Assembly: GCA_945900735.1 (NCBI GenBank)
Contig: CAMDJX010000001.1
Coordinates: 1-64,000 of the forward strand
Direction of reading: 5' to 3'
Length of the DNA: 64,000 bases
From: Acidimicrobium ferrooxidans DSM 10331
GTDB taxonomy: Bacteria > Actinomycetota > Acidimicrobiia > Acidimicrobiales > Ilumatobacteraceae
In this document: piece by piece, positions 50,364 to 60,313 of the stretch
Layout: every line of letters begins with the position of its first letter
Position numbering within the stretch: position 1 is the stretch's first letter
Program-made: the position numbers and the translations under genes
Notes under the pieces: model-generated
Databases searched by the model: none
Told to the model about the DNA's origin: nothing
The model's input: the letters and a program-made list of their open reading frames with translations, nothing else

Positions 50364-51617
50364 GTGAATCACGCCGATGATCTTTTCTCTTCTGCGGTAG
50401 CAGATCGATTACGTTCGCAGTCTCCACTGGCTGCGCGGCTTCGGCCGCGGTCATTGGATGAGATTGTTGGTCAACAACACTTAGTTGCAGCAGGAGCTCC
50501 GTTGCGAATCTTGATTGAAGCCGATCGATTGTCTTCGGTCATTTTGTGGGGTCCGCCGGGGACTGGCAAGACGACTTTGGCCGAAGTTGTGGCGTCGACA
50601 ACGAACCGCGCATTCGAGCGGCTATCGGCAGTCACATCAGGCGTAAAAGATGTGCGCGAAGCAATAGAGCGAGCAACCGAGCGTTTAGGGCAACTCGGCC
50701 GGTCGACAATTGTGTTTGTCGACGAGATCCATCGTTTCTCAACTTCGCAGCAGGACGCGCTTCTTCCATCGGTAGAAAACGGAGTCATTACGTTGATCGG
50801 AGCAACGACTGAGAACCCTTTCTTCGAAGTAAACGCACCTCTTCGCAGTCGATCAACTTTATTTAGGCTCGAACCATTGACTGTCGAAGACGTCACCATG
50901 TTGTTGCTGCGCGGCGTAGAGGCAGAGGGTGTGACAATCGAAGATGATGCGCTTGCATTGTTAGCTCAGAGATCCGGAGGGGACGGTAGACAAAGCCTGA
51001 CTGCCTTGGAAGTTGCATGTGCTTTAGCCCGGCCCGATCGTGTTGCGATTAAACATGTCGAGGCAGCGTTAGGTACGAGTGCATTGAAGTACGGTCGCGA
51101 TGATCACTATGACGTGATATCGGCATTCATAAAGTGCATGCGAGCAAGCAATGTGGACGCTTCAGTTTTTTGGCTGGCTCGGCTGCTCGAGTCGGGGGAT
51201 GATCCATCATTCATTGCACGAAGAATGATCATTTTTGCAAGTGAGGACATTGGCATGGCCGACCCGCAGGCACTTGTCGTTGCAGTCGCTGCAGCCCAAG
51301 CTCTTCATGCCGTGGGTCTTCCGGAGGCCCAGCTCAACCTCGCGCAGGGGGCGGTTTATCTGGCGCGCGCGCCGAAGAGCAACAGCGTTGCGCAGGCCAT
51401 ATGGACTGCACGTGAAGACGTAAGAAGTGGCGCCGACGTGGAAGTGCCTGCACATCTCCGCGACTCCCACTACTCGGGAGCAAGTGAATTGGGGCATGGC
51501 GTTGGCTATCAGTCTCCGCATAACGTGGGTTCGGACGCAATAAAGGTGGAACATGACTACCTTCCTGCGCAAACTGAAGGACGCGCAATGAGGCGTTCAC
51601 CCTATTTTCGGGGTTAA
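50364..51617 (+). CDS. rarA: Replication-associated recombination ATPase RarA/MgsA
   Basis: LAARLRPRSLDEIVGQQHL; WGPPGTGKTTLAEVVA; FVDEIHRFSTSQQDALLPSVE. Confidence 0.95.
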   Translation: MNHADDLFSSAVADRLRSQSPLAARLRPRSLDEIVGQQHLVAAGAPLRILIEADRLSSVILWGPPGTGKTTLAEVVASTTNRAFERLSAVTSGVKDVREAIERATERLGQLGRSTIVFVDEIHRFSTSQQDALLPSVENGVITLIGATTENPFFEVNAPLRSRSTLFRLEPLTVEDVTMLLLRGVEAEGVTIEDDALALLAQRSGGDGRQSLTALEVACALARPDRVAIKHVEAALGTSALKYGRDDHYDVISAFIKCMRASNVDASVFWLARLLESGDDPSFIARRMIIFASEDIGMADPQALVVAVAAAQALHAVGLPEAQLNLAQGAVYLARAPKSNSVAQAIWTAREDVRSGADVEVPAHLRDSHYSGASELGHGVGYQSPHNVGSDAIKVEHDYLPAQTEGRAMRRSPYFRG

Positions 51618-51652
51618 CCCGTTGTTGCCGAGATGAAAGAGGGATGTAGGTC

Positions 51653-51904
51653 ATGATGAAACGACTTTTCTGGTTTGTTCTGGGTGCTGTAGCTGGGATT
51701 TTTGGTCTTCGATATGTCAAAGAAAAAGCTCGTGATGCTGCGGATCAATTGACTCCAGCGCAGATCGCGTCGGACATCTTTGATGGAGCGGTCAAATTGG
51801 TAAATCAAGGTATTGAAATTGTCCGCAACCTACGAGCAGATGACGTTGAAGTATCTAAGTCAGAATCAGATGTGTTGCTTAATCAGGACCCAAACTCCCG
51901 ATAA
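51653..51904 (+). CDS. Small membrane-anchored protein, unknown function
   Basis: 84 aa, one N-terminal TM (LFWFVLGAVAGIFGLRYV) plus polar tail; in the rarA-alaS gap. Confidence 0.65.
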   Translation: MMKRLFWFVLGAVAGIFGLRYVKEKARDAADQLTPAQIASDIFDGAVKLVNQGIEIVRNLRADDVEVSKSESDVLLNQDPNSR

Positions 51905-51934
51905 ATAAAGCGGGATCACTCAATTCCAGATAAC

Positions 51935-51940
51935 TAGACT
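51935..51940 (+). promoter_or_regulatory. Candidate -10 box of alaS (leaderless)
   Basis: TAGACT 7 nt before ATG 51948. Confidence 0.45.
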
Positions 51941-51947
51941 GAGGTCA

Positions 51948-54578
51948 ATGTCTGGAATTCGCTCTGCGATCTCAAGCGCAAACGATCTGCGCAAGGCCTT
52001 TGAGGGTTTTTTTGCGTCTAAGGCGCACACGGTAGTTCCGTCTGCAAGTCTGATTCCTCATGATCCAACAGTGTTGTTCACGGTTGCGGGGATGGTGCCA
52101 TTCAAACCATATTTCGTCGGTGATGAGGCGGCGCCGTTTAAACGTGCAGTTACCGTGCAGAAATGTACGCGTGCAGGTGGCAAACATAACGACCTCGACG
52201 AAGTAGGGCGCACCAAACGTCATCTCGTTTTCTTCGAGATGATGGGCAATTTTAGTTTTGGTGACTATTTCAAAAGTGATGCCATTCCATGGGCATGGGA
52301 GTTAGTTACCGAGGTCTTTGGTTTCGATGGCGATCGACTGTGGATCACGGTTCACGAAAGCGATGACGAGGCCGAACAGATTTGGCACGATGTTGTAGGC
52401 GTACCGATGGATCGCATCCAGCGGCTTGGCGACGAAGATAATTTCTGGCAAATGGGTGACTCGGGGCCATGTGGTCCGTGTTCCGAAATTCACATTGATC
52501 GCGGTCCAGCCTTTGGTCCAGAAGGTGGCCCACTTCACGATCCCCACGGCGATCGCTATATGGAGTTTTGGAACTTGGTATTCATGCAATACAACCAGGC
52601 AAAAGATGGAAGCCGCACGCCGCTTCCGAAGCCGTCCATCGATACTGGCGCCGGGTTGGAACGGATACTTGCACTCATGCAGGGAACCGATTCCGTATGG
52701 GAAACAGACGTGCTCTTCCCGATGATCGAAAGCGCGCAGTCGCTTACTTCGAAAAAGTACAAAATCGGAGATTACAACGACCGCGAAAGCTTCAGTCTTC
52801 GGGTTCTTGCAGAACATGCACGTTCGTCAATGATGTTGGTCAACGACGGTGTTTTCCCCTCCAACGAGAACCGCGGCTATGTGCTGCGTCGTATCATCAG
52901 GCGCGCTGTTCGCCACGCCTATCTCCTGGGTACCGAGAAATTGGTCATGCCAACGCTTGCAGAAACTGCCATTTCGGTTATGTCTGGTGCGTATCCCGAT
53001 CTGTTGACCAATAGGGATTTTATTGTCAATGTTCTTTCGCGTGAAGAGGAACGTTTCAGACAAACACTGAAGACTGGGCTCAATATCTTGGAAGGTGAGC
53101 TTGCTACAGGCGCAAAGAAGATGAGCGGATCCACTGCCTTCACCTTGCACGACACCTATGGGTTTCCGATCGAGTTAACCCAAGAGATCGCTGGCGAAAG
53201 AGACGTCTTGGTTGATGTTGCGGGTTTCGGTAAAGAGATGCAAGAGCAACGCGACCGTGCCAAAAGCGCGCGAAAGGGTTCATCAGTAAGCGCCGCAACG
53301 GTGGATTCTTACCGCGAAGTGATGGAGCAGTTTGGCACAACCAATTTTGTGGGGTATGTCAGCAATCAATGCGAAGCAACTGTTCTGGCAGTGTTGCGAA
53401 ACGCAGAGGCAGGGCCCGATGTAGTCGAGATTTTCCTCGATGTTTCACCCTTCTATGCCGAGAGCGGCGGACAGGTGGGAGATACGGGCACCATTCGTAC
53501 GGAGAGCGGTGAGGTTCACGTACTCGACACGACATTTGCTCTTCCAGGCCTACGTCGGCACACGTGCTCTTTCGTAAATGGTTCGATCGAAGTTGGGCAG
53601 AGCGCGAAGGCTTCAATAAACGTTGTTGCTCGCGAAGCAACTCGTCGCAATCACACCGCCACTCACATGCTGCACTGGGCGTTGCGCCAAGTACTTGGCG
53701 AACATGTCAAACAGGCGGGTTCACATGTTTCACCCGAACGTCTGCGATTCGATTTCAGCCATTACGCGCCCGTCAGTGCGGATGAGATTGAGCAAATCGA
53801 GCGATTGACGAACGAGCAATTGATTGGCAATAGCGACGTTCGTGCTTATGAAACGTCGAAGGACGAAGCAACTGCAGCAGGAGCAATTGCATTCTTCGGC
53901 GATAAGTATGGCGACATCGTCCGAGTTCTTGAAGCTGGAGTATCCGTAGAGCTTTGCGGTGGTACTCATGTGAGCGCCCTAGGCGATATCGGCTTGGTCA
54001 AAGTGGTGAGCGAATCCTCGATTGGCTCAAATCTCAGACGCATCGAAGCGGTTACTGGCACAAATGCGGTCGAATATGTTCTCTCGCACCATCGCACGCT
54101 TTCGGCGGCTGCTTCTTTGCTCGGCGCCCAGCCAGCCGACCTTGTTTCAGCAATCCAACGGAAAATTGATGAAAGTAAGGCGCTCGGGGATGAACTTAAG
54201 TCTTTGAGATCGGCGCAAGCAACTTCTCGCGCATCGGAAATGGCTGCTTCAGCACAGGGTGGAGTAGTCGTCTCCCGTGTTGACGGCGTTACTCCAAATG
54301 ATCTTCGAGAACTGGCCCTAGCAATCCGTCAGAATTCGGCAATCAAGATTGTTGTATTGGGCGGCGTAACCGATACAGGCGGCGTTGCTCTTGTTTCGAC
54401 TGTTGCGTCGGCGGTGTCGGTTTCGGCAGGGGACCTTATTCGTGATGCAGCGAAAGCAGTTGGTGGCGGTGGCGGAGGCAAGGGCGATATCGCCACTGCT
54501 GGTGGCAAGGACCCTTCCGCGATCGATGCCGCTTTGGAGCTTGCTCGCTCTGCCGTTGCGAAGGTGCTTTCGACTTAG
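51948..54578 (+). CDS. alaS: Alanyl-tRNA synthetase
   Basis: FFASKAHTVVPSASLIPHDPTVLFTVAGMVPFKPYF; CGPCSEIHID; TRRNHTATHMLHWALRQVLG; C-terminal GGGGGGKGDIATAGGKD. Confidence 0.97.
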   Translation: MSGIRSAISSANDLRKAFEGFFASKAHTVVPSASLIPHDPTVLFTVAGMVPFKPYFVGDEAAPFKRAVTVQKCTRAGGKHNDLDEVGRTKRHLVFFEMMGNFSFGDYFKSDAIPWAWELVTEVFGFDGDRLWITVHESDDEAEQIWHDVVGVPMDRIQRLGDEDNFWQMGDSGPCGPCSEIHIDRGPAFGPEGGPLHDPHGDRYMEFWNLVFMQYNQAKDGSRTPLPKPSIDTGAGLERILALMQGTDSVWETDVLFPMIESAQSLTSKKYKIGDYNDRESFSLRVLAEHARSSMMLVNDGVFPSNENRGYVLRRIIRRAVRHAYLLGTEKLVMPTLAETAISVMSGAYPDLLTNRDFIVNVLSREEERFRQTLKTGLNILEGELATGAKKMSGSTAFTLHDTYGFPIELTQEIAGERDVLVDVAGFGKEMQEQRDRAKSARKGSSVSAATVDSYREVMEQFGTTNFVGYVSNQCEATVLAVLRNAEAGPDVVEIFLDVSPFYAESGGQVGDTGTIRTESGEVHVLDTTFALPGLRRHTCSFVNGSIEVGQSAKASINVVAREATRRNHTATHMLHWALRQVLGEHVKQAGSHVSPERLRFDFSHYAPVSADEIEQIERLTNEQLIGNSDVRAYETSKDEATAAGAIAFFGDKYGDIVRVLEAGVSVELCGGTHVSALGDIGLVKVVSESSIGSNLRRIEAVTGTNAVEYVLSHHRTLSAAASLLGAQPADLVSAIQRKIDESKALGDELKSLRSAQATSRASEMAASAQGGVVVSRVDGVTPNDLRELALAIRQNSAIKIVVLGGVTDTGGVALVSTVASAVSVSAGDLIRDAAKAVGGGGGGKGDIATAGGKDPSAIDAALELARSAVAKVLST

Positions 54579-54579
54579 C

Positions 54580-55020
54580 ATGCGAGCAGTCGGAGTTGAC
54601 TTAGGAAGCAAAAGAATCGGAATTTCGACGAGCGACGCCAGTGGCACTCTCGCCTCTCCTCATTCGGTTATTCAGCGCGGAGGTTCTCGTTCTGTTGATC
54701 ATCTTGCAATCAAATCAATAGTCGAAGAATACGAGGCTGAAGTCGTGGTGGTTGGTCTTCCAGTCAGCATGAATGGACAAATGTTGCAAGCCGCACAACT
54801 TGTGCTCTCCGAAGTGGAACAGATTTCCCAAGTCGTGGGTGTATCTGTAGTGACATTCGACGAGCGTAAATCAACTGTTACCGCAGACGAACTACTGATG
54901 CAGAATAACCTCAATGCCCAGGAACGTAGAAAGATAATTGACAAAATTGCCGCAACGGTGATTCTTCAAGGTTGGTTGGATCGCCGCAAGATTCAAAATC
55001 TGCAAGGTCAATCACAATGA
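54580..55020 (+). CDS. ruvX: Holliday junction resolvase-like RuvX/YqgF
   Basis: RAVGVDLGSKRIGISTSD; VVVGLPVSMNG; FDERKSTVTADELL. Confidence 0.93.
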   Translation: MRAVGVDLGSKRIGISTSDASGTLASPHSVIQRGGSRSVDHLAIKSIVEEYEAEVVVVGLPVSMNGQMLQAAQLVLSEVEQISQVVGVSVVTFDERKSTVTADELLMQNNLNAQERRKIIDKIAATVILQGWLDRRKIQNLQGQSQ

Positions 55021-56219
55021 TTGACCCACTCCTGAGGAGAAAGAAAGTACAGTCCGAAGTCGCTGAATCTTGGCGCGACGACCCATGGGATCAGCCTTCA
55101 GCACTTGCGGCAAGGCCAGACGTCGAGACCGATTTTGTTAAGCCCGAGCTTCGCCACCTTTCCAGGCCACTTGGTTTGGCCGTGCTCATCGTTGTCGCAG
55201 TTTCATTGCTATTCGGAATAGTCGGTCTTTGGTATCTACACGAAGTTAACCCTTCGGGTGGTTCGGGTATCGAAGAAACATTTACTGTCAATGAAGGTGA
55301 CAGCATCGCCTCAATAAGCGGGCGCTTGCGTGACGAAGGTTTCATTTCTAATGCTCCAGTTTTTCGATGGTACGTCGCCCGAAAGGGTGGGGTAGATCTC
55401 GTTCCCGGTTATTACCAGATAACGCCAATGTCGCATATGGGCGACATCATGGCGCGACTAAAGATTCCGCCATCTGCAACATTTACCAAAGTCACGTTTC
55501 CTGAAGGCTTCGTCATTACGCAAATGGCCGAACGGTTAGCAGATAAAACCAAGCGACTCAGTGCGGAGCAATTTGTTGCATCGGCCAACGATCCCAGCAT
55601 TGTGTCTCAGTATCGGCCGCCAGCGGTGAGCACGTTGGAGGGTTTGCTTTTCCCTGACACGTACCAAGTTTCCGGTGATGAAAATGAGGCCCAAGTTGTT
55701 CAGCGAATGGTTGCTTTGCTTGAACGCGTTGCCAGACAAGTAGGGCTTGACGATTCTCAGAAACTGGTAGGGGTGAGCCCATACAAAGCACTTATCGTTG
55801 CATCGATGATTGAACGAGAAGCAAAACTAGGTGCCGACAGGGCAAAGATTGCGCGAGTGATTTACAACCGACTTGAAATCGGTATGAAGCTTCAAATTGA
55901 CGCAACGCTGTATTACAACGCGCCTGCCGACGCAACCTTCAGTGATTTGAAAGCTTTAGACAGCCCATACAACACGTATCTCTACAAAGGTTTGCCCCCG
56001 ACACCGATTGCAAGCCCTGGTAGGGCAGCAATAGATGCTGCACTTCATCCAGCGCCAAATCCGTCAAGCGGTGACCCGATCTGTAACGGCGCACCATCAC
56101 CTTGTCGCTACCTGTATTACGTGTTGTCCGACGCGGACGGTGGGCATGCGTTCGCTGCAACTCTTACCCAACACGAAGCAAATGTTGCGACTGCAAAAGC
56201 TGCAGGTTTACTCCCATGA
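55017..56219 (+). CDS. mltG: Endolytic murein transglycosylase MltG
   Basis: N-terminal TM; LEGLLFPDTYQV; IVASMIEREAKLGADRAKIARVIYNRLEIGMKLQIDATLYY. Confidence 0.93.
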   Translation: MIDPLLRRKKVQSEVAESWRDDPWDQPSALAARPDVETDFVKPELRHLSRPLGLAVLIVVAVSLLFGIVGLWYLHEVNPSGGSGIEETFTVNEGDSIASISGRLRDEGFISNAPVFRWYVARKGGVDLVPGYYQITPMSHMGDIMARLKIPPSATFTKVTFPEGFVITQMAERLADKTKRLSAEQFVASANDPSIVSQYRPPAVSTLEGLLFPDTYQVSGDENEAQVVQRMVALLERVARQVGLDDSQKLVGVSPYKALIVASMIEREAKLGADRAKIARVIYNRLEIGMKLQIDATLYYNAPADATFSDLKALDSPYNTYLYKGLPPTPIASPGRAAIDAALHPAPNPSSGDPICNGAPSPCRYLYYVLSDADGGHAFAATLTQHEANVATAKAAGLLP

Positions 56220-57067
56220 ACATGTTCGGTAACGATAAGAGTATTAAGGCGGCGGTCGTTGGGTATCCAACCACGCAGAGCCTCTCTCCTGCAATGCATA
56301 ATGCAGTTTTTCAACATCAGAATCTGGACTCAACGTATGTTGCGGTCGATGTGGCAGTCGAGAAGTTCTCCGAGATGCTTAACGACGCTCGAACTGCAGG
56401 GTTGCGAGGTTTATCCGTAACGATGCCATACAAAGAGCTTGCATATTCCCTAATGGATCGGTGTGACGATCGGGCACTGGAATCTCAATCGGTCAATACC
56501 GTCATGTTTGAGACAGACGGACAGATGATCGGTACCAATACAGACGGCGACGGAGCCTGTGCAGCCTTGATGCATCATGGTGCAGTTATACAGGGGGCAA
56601 GTTGCGTTGTTTTGGGCGCGGGCGCAACGGCTAGAAGCATTGTGCTTTCCCTTACACGAAGTGGAGCCAGCGACATAGCAATAGTCAATCGGTCGGAAGA
56701 AAATGCACAGAGTGCAGCATCTCTCGTCGAACAGGCGCGGGTTGGAAACACGGGCGACATTGCTTCTTCATCGATTTTGATAAATGCAACTTCGGTCGGA
56801 ATGGGGAATCAAGAGAGTCCGATTTCCCCATACCATTTGCATGCAAAACTCACGGTGCTTGATGTGGTGTATTTTCCATTGGAAACAGTTTTCCTGCACT
56901 TTGCTCGACAGGCGGGTGCCACAGTGGTTGACGGACTGGAAATGTTGGCTCAGCAGGCCGCATTGCAGCAGCTGGCTTGGTTCGCCAGAATGCCCGATGT
57001 AGGCGTAATGAGAAACGCAGCGCTCGGCGAATTGAGCAGGCGTTCTCGTTTGAACGGCAATAAATAG
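56216..57067 (+). CDS. aroE: Shikimate dehydrogenase
   Basis: VVGYPTTQSLSPAMHNAVFQ; LSVTMPYKELAYSLMD; GTNTDGDG; LGAGATARSIVLSL. Confidence 0.93.
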   Translation: MNMFGNDKSIKAAVVGYPTTQSLSPAMHNAVFQHQNLDSTYVAVDVAVEKFSEMLNDARTAGLRGLSVTMPYKELAYSLMDRCDDRALESQSVNTVMFETDGQMIGTNTDGDGACAALMHHGAVIQGASCVVLGAGATARSIVLSLTRSGASDIAIVNRSEENAQSAASLVEQARVGNTGDIASSSILINATSVGMGNQESPISPYHLHAKLTVLDVVYFPLETVFLHFARQAGATVVDGLEMLAQQAALQQLAWFARMPDVGVMRNAALGELSRRSRLNGNK

Positions 57068-57092
57068 ACCAAGGTCGGCTATTGGCGAGCGG

Positions 57093-57098
57093 TAGCCT
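57093..57098 (+). promoter_or_regulatory. Candidate -10 box of aroC (leaderless)
   Basis: TAGCCT 6 nt before ATG 57105. Confidence 0.4.
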
Positions 57099-57104
57099 GT
57101 ACGC

Positions 57105-58268
57105 ATGTTGCGTTACCTCACCGCGGGCGAAAGCCACGGACAAGCTCTCGTGGTCATCGTTGAGGGTCTGCCTGCCGGGCTCAATGTCACGGCCGAGCAA
57201 ATTCAAATTGAATTAGGAAGGCGTCGCCTCGGTTACGGGCGTGGTCCTCGTCAACGTTTCGAAGTTGACGAGATAGAGCTTCTGGGCGGCATTCGCCATG
57301 GCCGTACACTCGGTTCCCCCGTAGCGATTAAGATTAAGAACACCGAGTGGTTTAGAAGCGATGTTTGGCATGAGGAAATGTCTCCAGCCCCTGGAAAGAC
57401 CAAAAAGCCTCTTACTCAGCCACGCCCTGGTCACGCCGATCTGTCGGGTATGCAGAAGTATGGTCTTTCTGATGCACGCGACGTGTTGGAGCGTGCCAGT
57501 GCTCGAGAGACCGCAGCTCGCGTAGCTGCTGGCGCACTCGCAAAAATATTCCTTTCAACGATCAACGTAGACATTCTCTCCCACGTAACTCAAATGGGTT
57601 CGGCAAAATCTTTGTCTTCGGCTCGCCCAACAATCGCTGACTTGCAAAAAGTGGACGACTCTCCAGTTCGATGCTTCAACAGCGATGCGGAAGCCGCGAT
57701 GATTGCAGAAATTGAAGCTGCGGCGAAAGACGGCGATTCGCTCGGAGGCATCGTCGAAGTCTTGGCTTATGGTCTGCCCGTTGGTTTGGGTAGCTACGTG
57801 CACTGGGATAGGAAACTGGATGGCCTTCTCGCCCAAGCGTTGATGAGCATTCAGGCGGTGAAGGGTGTCGAGATCGGTGATGGATTCGAAGTCGCTGGCA
57901 GGCGAGGAAGTCAGGCCCACGACGCGATCACTTTTGATTCGGCGACTGGGGATTACCGTCGAGAAACGACACTTGCTGGCGGTACTGAAGGTGGCATGAC
58001 CACGGGCGAATTGTTGGTTGTTCGCGCCGCTATGAAGCCGCTGGCGACCTTGAACAAACCGACACTGAAAACAGTCGACACGATCACAAAAGAAGAGACC
58101 AAAAGTTTCAAGGAGCGAACGGACGTCACTGCGGTCCCCGCTATGGGTGTTGTCGCCGAGACAATGGTGGCCCTTGTATTAGCCGACGAAGCGCAACGAA
58201 AATTTGGTGGCGACTCAGTAGAAGAATTCGTGCGAAACGCGCGGTCGTTCGCCGCTTCACTGAAGTGA
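57105..58268 (+). CDS. aroC: Chorismate synthase
   Basis: MLRYLTAGESHGQALVVIVEGLPAGL; RPGHADLSGMQKYGLSDARDVLERASARETAARVAAGALAK. Confidence 0.97.
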   Translation: MLRYLTAGESHGQALVVIVEGLPAGLNVTAEQIQIELGRRRLGYGRGPRQRFEVDEIELLGGIRHGRTLGSPVAIKIKNTEWFRSDVWHEEMSPAPGKTKKPLTQPRPGHADLSGMQKYGLSDARDVLERASARETAARVAAGALAKIFLSTINVDILSHVTQMGSAKSLSSARPTIADLQKVDDSPVRCFNSDAEAAMIAEIEAAAKDGDSLGGIVEVLAYGLPVGLGSYVHWDRKLDGLLAQALMSIQAVKGVEIGDGFEVAGRRGSQAHDAITFDSATGDYRRETTLAGGTEGGMTTGELLVVRAAMKPLATLNKPTLKTVDTITKEETKSFKERTDVTAVPAMGVVAETMVALVLADEAQRKFGGDSVEEFVRNARSFAASLK

Positions 58269-58822
58269 TCTCGGACCTTAAACAGTCCAGCGTAAAAGCA
58301 GTTGTCCTTGTGGGCTTGATGGGCTCCGGCAAGTCGTCTGTTGGTGCGAAGGTTGCTCGATGCATCGGCGCCCAATTCGTCGATACCGACGACCTCATTG
58401 CGCAGCGTACTGGTCGCTCTGTGCGCGACATTTTTGCGCAAGACGGAGAGGCAGCGTTTCGTGATGCCGAAGTGTCTGCGCTCACTGAAGCCTTTAGCAG
58501 CGCGCTTTTAGGTAATGACATCGTTATCTCAACGGGCGGAGGAATTGTTCTCAGTCCTATCAACCGAAAAGTAATAAAAGAAAAGGCCAGTTGCGTTGTT
58601 TGGTTGGATGCCCCCGTTGAGGATTTATTGCGACGAACCGGCAATGTTTCGAAGCGTCCTTTGCTAGACGGCGATGCCCTGGGTGCACTGACGAAGATGG
58701 CGAAGGATCGTTTTGATCTATACGAGGAAGTAGCAACTATTCGTATCGACACGAAAAAACTCTCGGTAGCAGATGTTGTACTTAAGGTGACTACCGCTAT
58801 TACGACAGAGGTGAAATCATGA
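58265..58822 (+). CDS. aroK: Shikimate kinase
   Basis: VLVGLMGSGKSSVGAKVAR; FVDTDDLI; GGGIVLSPINR. Confidence 0.95.
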   Translation: MISDLKQSSVKAVVLVGLMGSGKSSVGAKVARCIGAQFVDTDDLIAQRTGRSVRDIFAQDGEAAFRDAEVSALTEAFSSALLGNDIVISTGGGIVLSPINRKVIKEKASCVVWLDAPVEDLLRRTGNVSKRPLLDGDALGALTKMAKDRFDLYEEVATIRIDTKKLSVADVVLKVTTAITTEVKS

Positions 58823-59850
58823 GCCCACAAATTGTGAAAGTTCAATTGGCTGAGCGTTCGTACGATGTAGTGGTTGGGAATGGCGCCGTTTCTTCGCTTG
58901 CTGGCTATTTACCGAAGAAAGCTAAGCGTGCGGTGATCATTACGCAGCATGGCATTGAGAGTCGAGTTTCCGACATCGTTGCAGCTGCCGGTCTGCATTG
59001 CGAGACGGCATATATCGGCCAAGGCGAAGAATTTAAGTCGCTTCAAACCATTCAAGAGTTGTGTGAATCGTTCGCTCAGTGGGGCATCACCCGTAATGAT
59101 TTGATCATTGGAGTGGGAGGTGGTTTGGTCACCGATATCGCAGGGTTCGCTGCGGCATCATGGCATCGAGGCACAGATGTAATTCATGTTTCCACTTCAC
59201 TTGTCGGAATGGTTGACGCAGCCATAGGTGGAAAGACTGGCGTCAATCTCGCCGCGGGCAAAAATTTGGTCGGCGCGTTTTGGCAACCTAAAGCAGTTAT
59301 CTGCGACACTTCCTTCTTGTCGTCCCTACCAAACAAAGAACTTCGCTGCGGTCATGGCGAAATGGCAAAATATCACTTCCTCACAGGCGACGATTTGGTA
59401 TCGCTAGAGCTTGATGATCGCGTTGCGCGTTGTGTGCAGATCAAGGCAAACATTGTTGGTTCCGACGAACGTGAAGGTGGCATGAGGGCGTTGCTCAACT
59501 ATGGACACACGCTCGGCCACGCCATCGAAATCGAAACCAAATTTGCACTTGCGCATGGTGAGTCTGTTGCAATTGGTCTCGTATTTGCCGCAAGGTTGGC
59601 GCATTCCCTAGGTCGGATCAATCAGGAGAGGGTTGATTATCACCTCGGCATTGTCGGTCAGACATACGGTTTGCAGACGGCCATCCCGAAGGACTGCTCG
59701 TTTGATCGTCTATTGAGTCTGATGGCAAAGGACAAAAAGGCTGTGGATGGTCTGACATTTGTGTTGGATGGTCCGCAAGGAGTTGAAACTGTTGCAGGTA
59801 TCGACCCGCAAATCGTTCACCAAACGCTTACAACAATGGAAGTACTGTAG
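58819..59850 (+). CDS. aroB: 3-dehydroquinate synthase
   Basis: GVGGGLVTDIAGFAAASWHRGTDVIHVSTSLVGMVDAAIGGKTGVNLAAGKNLVGAFWQP. Confidence 0.97.
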   Translation: MSPQIVKVQLAERSYDVVVGNGAVSSLAGYLPKKAKRAVIITQHGIESRVSDIVAAAGLHCETAYIGQGEEFKSLQTIQELCESFAQWGITRNDLIIGVGGGLVTDIAGFAAASWHRGTDVIHVSTSLVGMVDAAIGGKTGVNLAAGKNLVGAFWQPKAVICDTSFLSSLPNKELRCGHGEMAKYHFLTGDDLVSLELDDRVARCVQIKANIVGSDEREGGMRALLNYGHTLGHAIEIETKFALAHGESVAIGLVFAARLAHSLGRINQERVDYHLGIVGQTYGLQTAIPKDCSFDRLLSLMAKDKKAVDGLTFVLDGPQGVETVAGIDPQIVHQTLTTMEVL

Positions 59851-59854
59851 AACC

Positions 59855-60298
59855 ATGTCAAAGTCTCGAAGTATTTTGTTGCTCAACGGGCCGAATCTCA
59901 ATTTGCTCGGGCAGCGTGAACCCCACATCTATGGCTCTGAGACACTGGCCATCCACGTGTCCAATGCACAATCTGCCGCAAAGGATCTTGGTTTCGAAAT
60001 AGTCGCCATGCAGTCCAACAGTTCGTCGGACTTAGTGGAAGCAATACATGCAGCTCGCGGTGTGCATTCCGCAATTGTCATTAACCCTGGCGCATTCACC
60101 CATTACGCATGGAGCATTCATGATGCGCTAAGTGCATTTGACGGGCCGGTAGTCGAACTTCATCTATCTAATCCGCAAAAGCGTGAGTCGTGGCGCCATA
60201 CAAGCGTCGTTGCTCCGGTTGCAATCGGCACTATCTCCGGCTTTGGTGCCAGTGGGTACGGGTTGGCAATTCGCGCCGTTGCAAGCCACCTTTCCTAG
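59855..60298 (+). CDS. aroQ: Type II 3-dehydroquinate dehydratase
   Basis: LLLNGPNLNLLGQREPHIYG; INPGAFTHYAWSIHDAL; VELHLSNPQKRESWRHTSV. Confidence 0.95.
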   Translation: MSKSRSILLLNGPNLNLLGQREPHIYGSETLAIHVSNAQSAAKDLGFEIVAMQSNSSSDLVEAIHAARGVHSAIVINPGAFTHYAWSIHDALSAFDGPVVELHLSNPQKRESWRHTSVVAPVAIGTISGFGASGYGLAIRAVASHLS

Positions 60299-60313
60299 CG
60301 GTTGGTCTTTACA

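Noticed and set aside
58141-58845. 234 aa minus-strand ORF opposite aroC/aroK/aroB
   Set aside because: Antisense to three recognised aro genes; no motif support.
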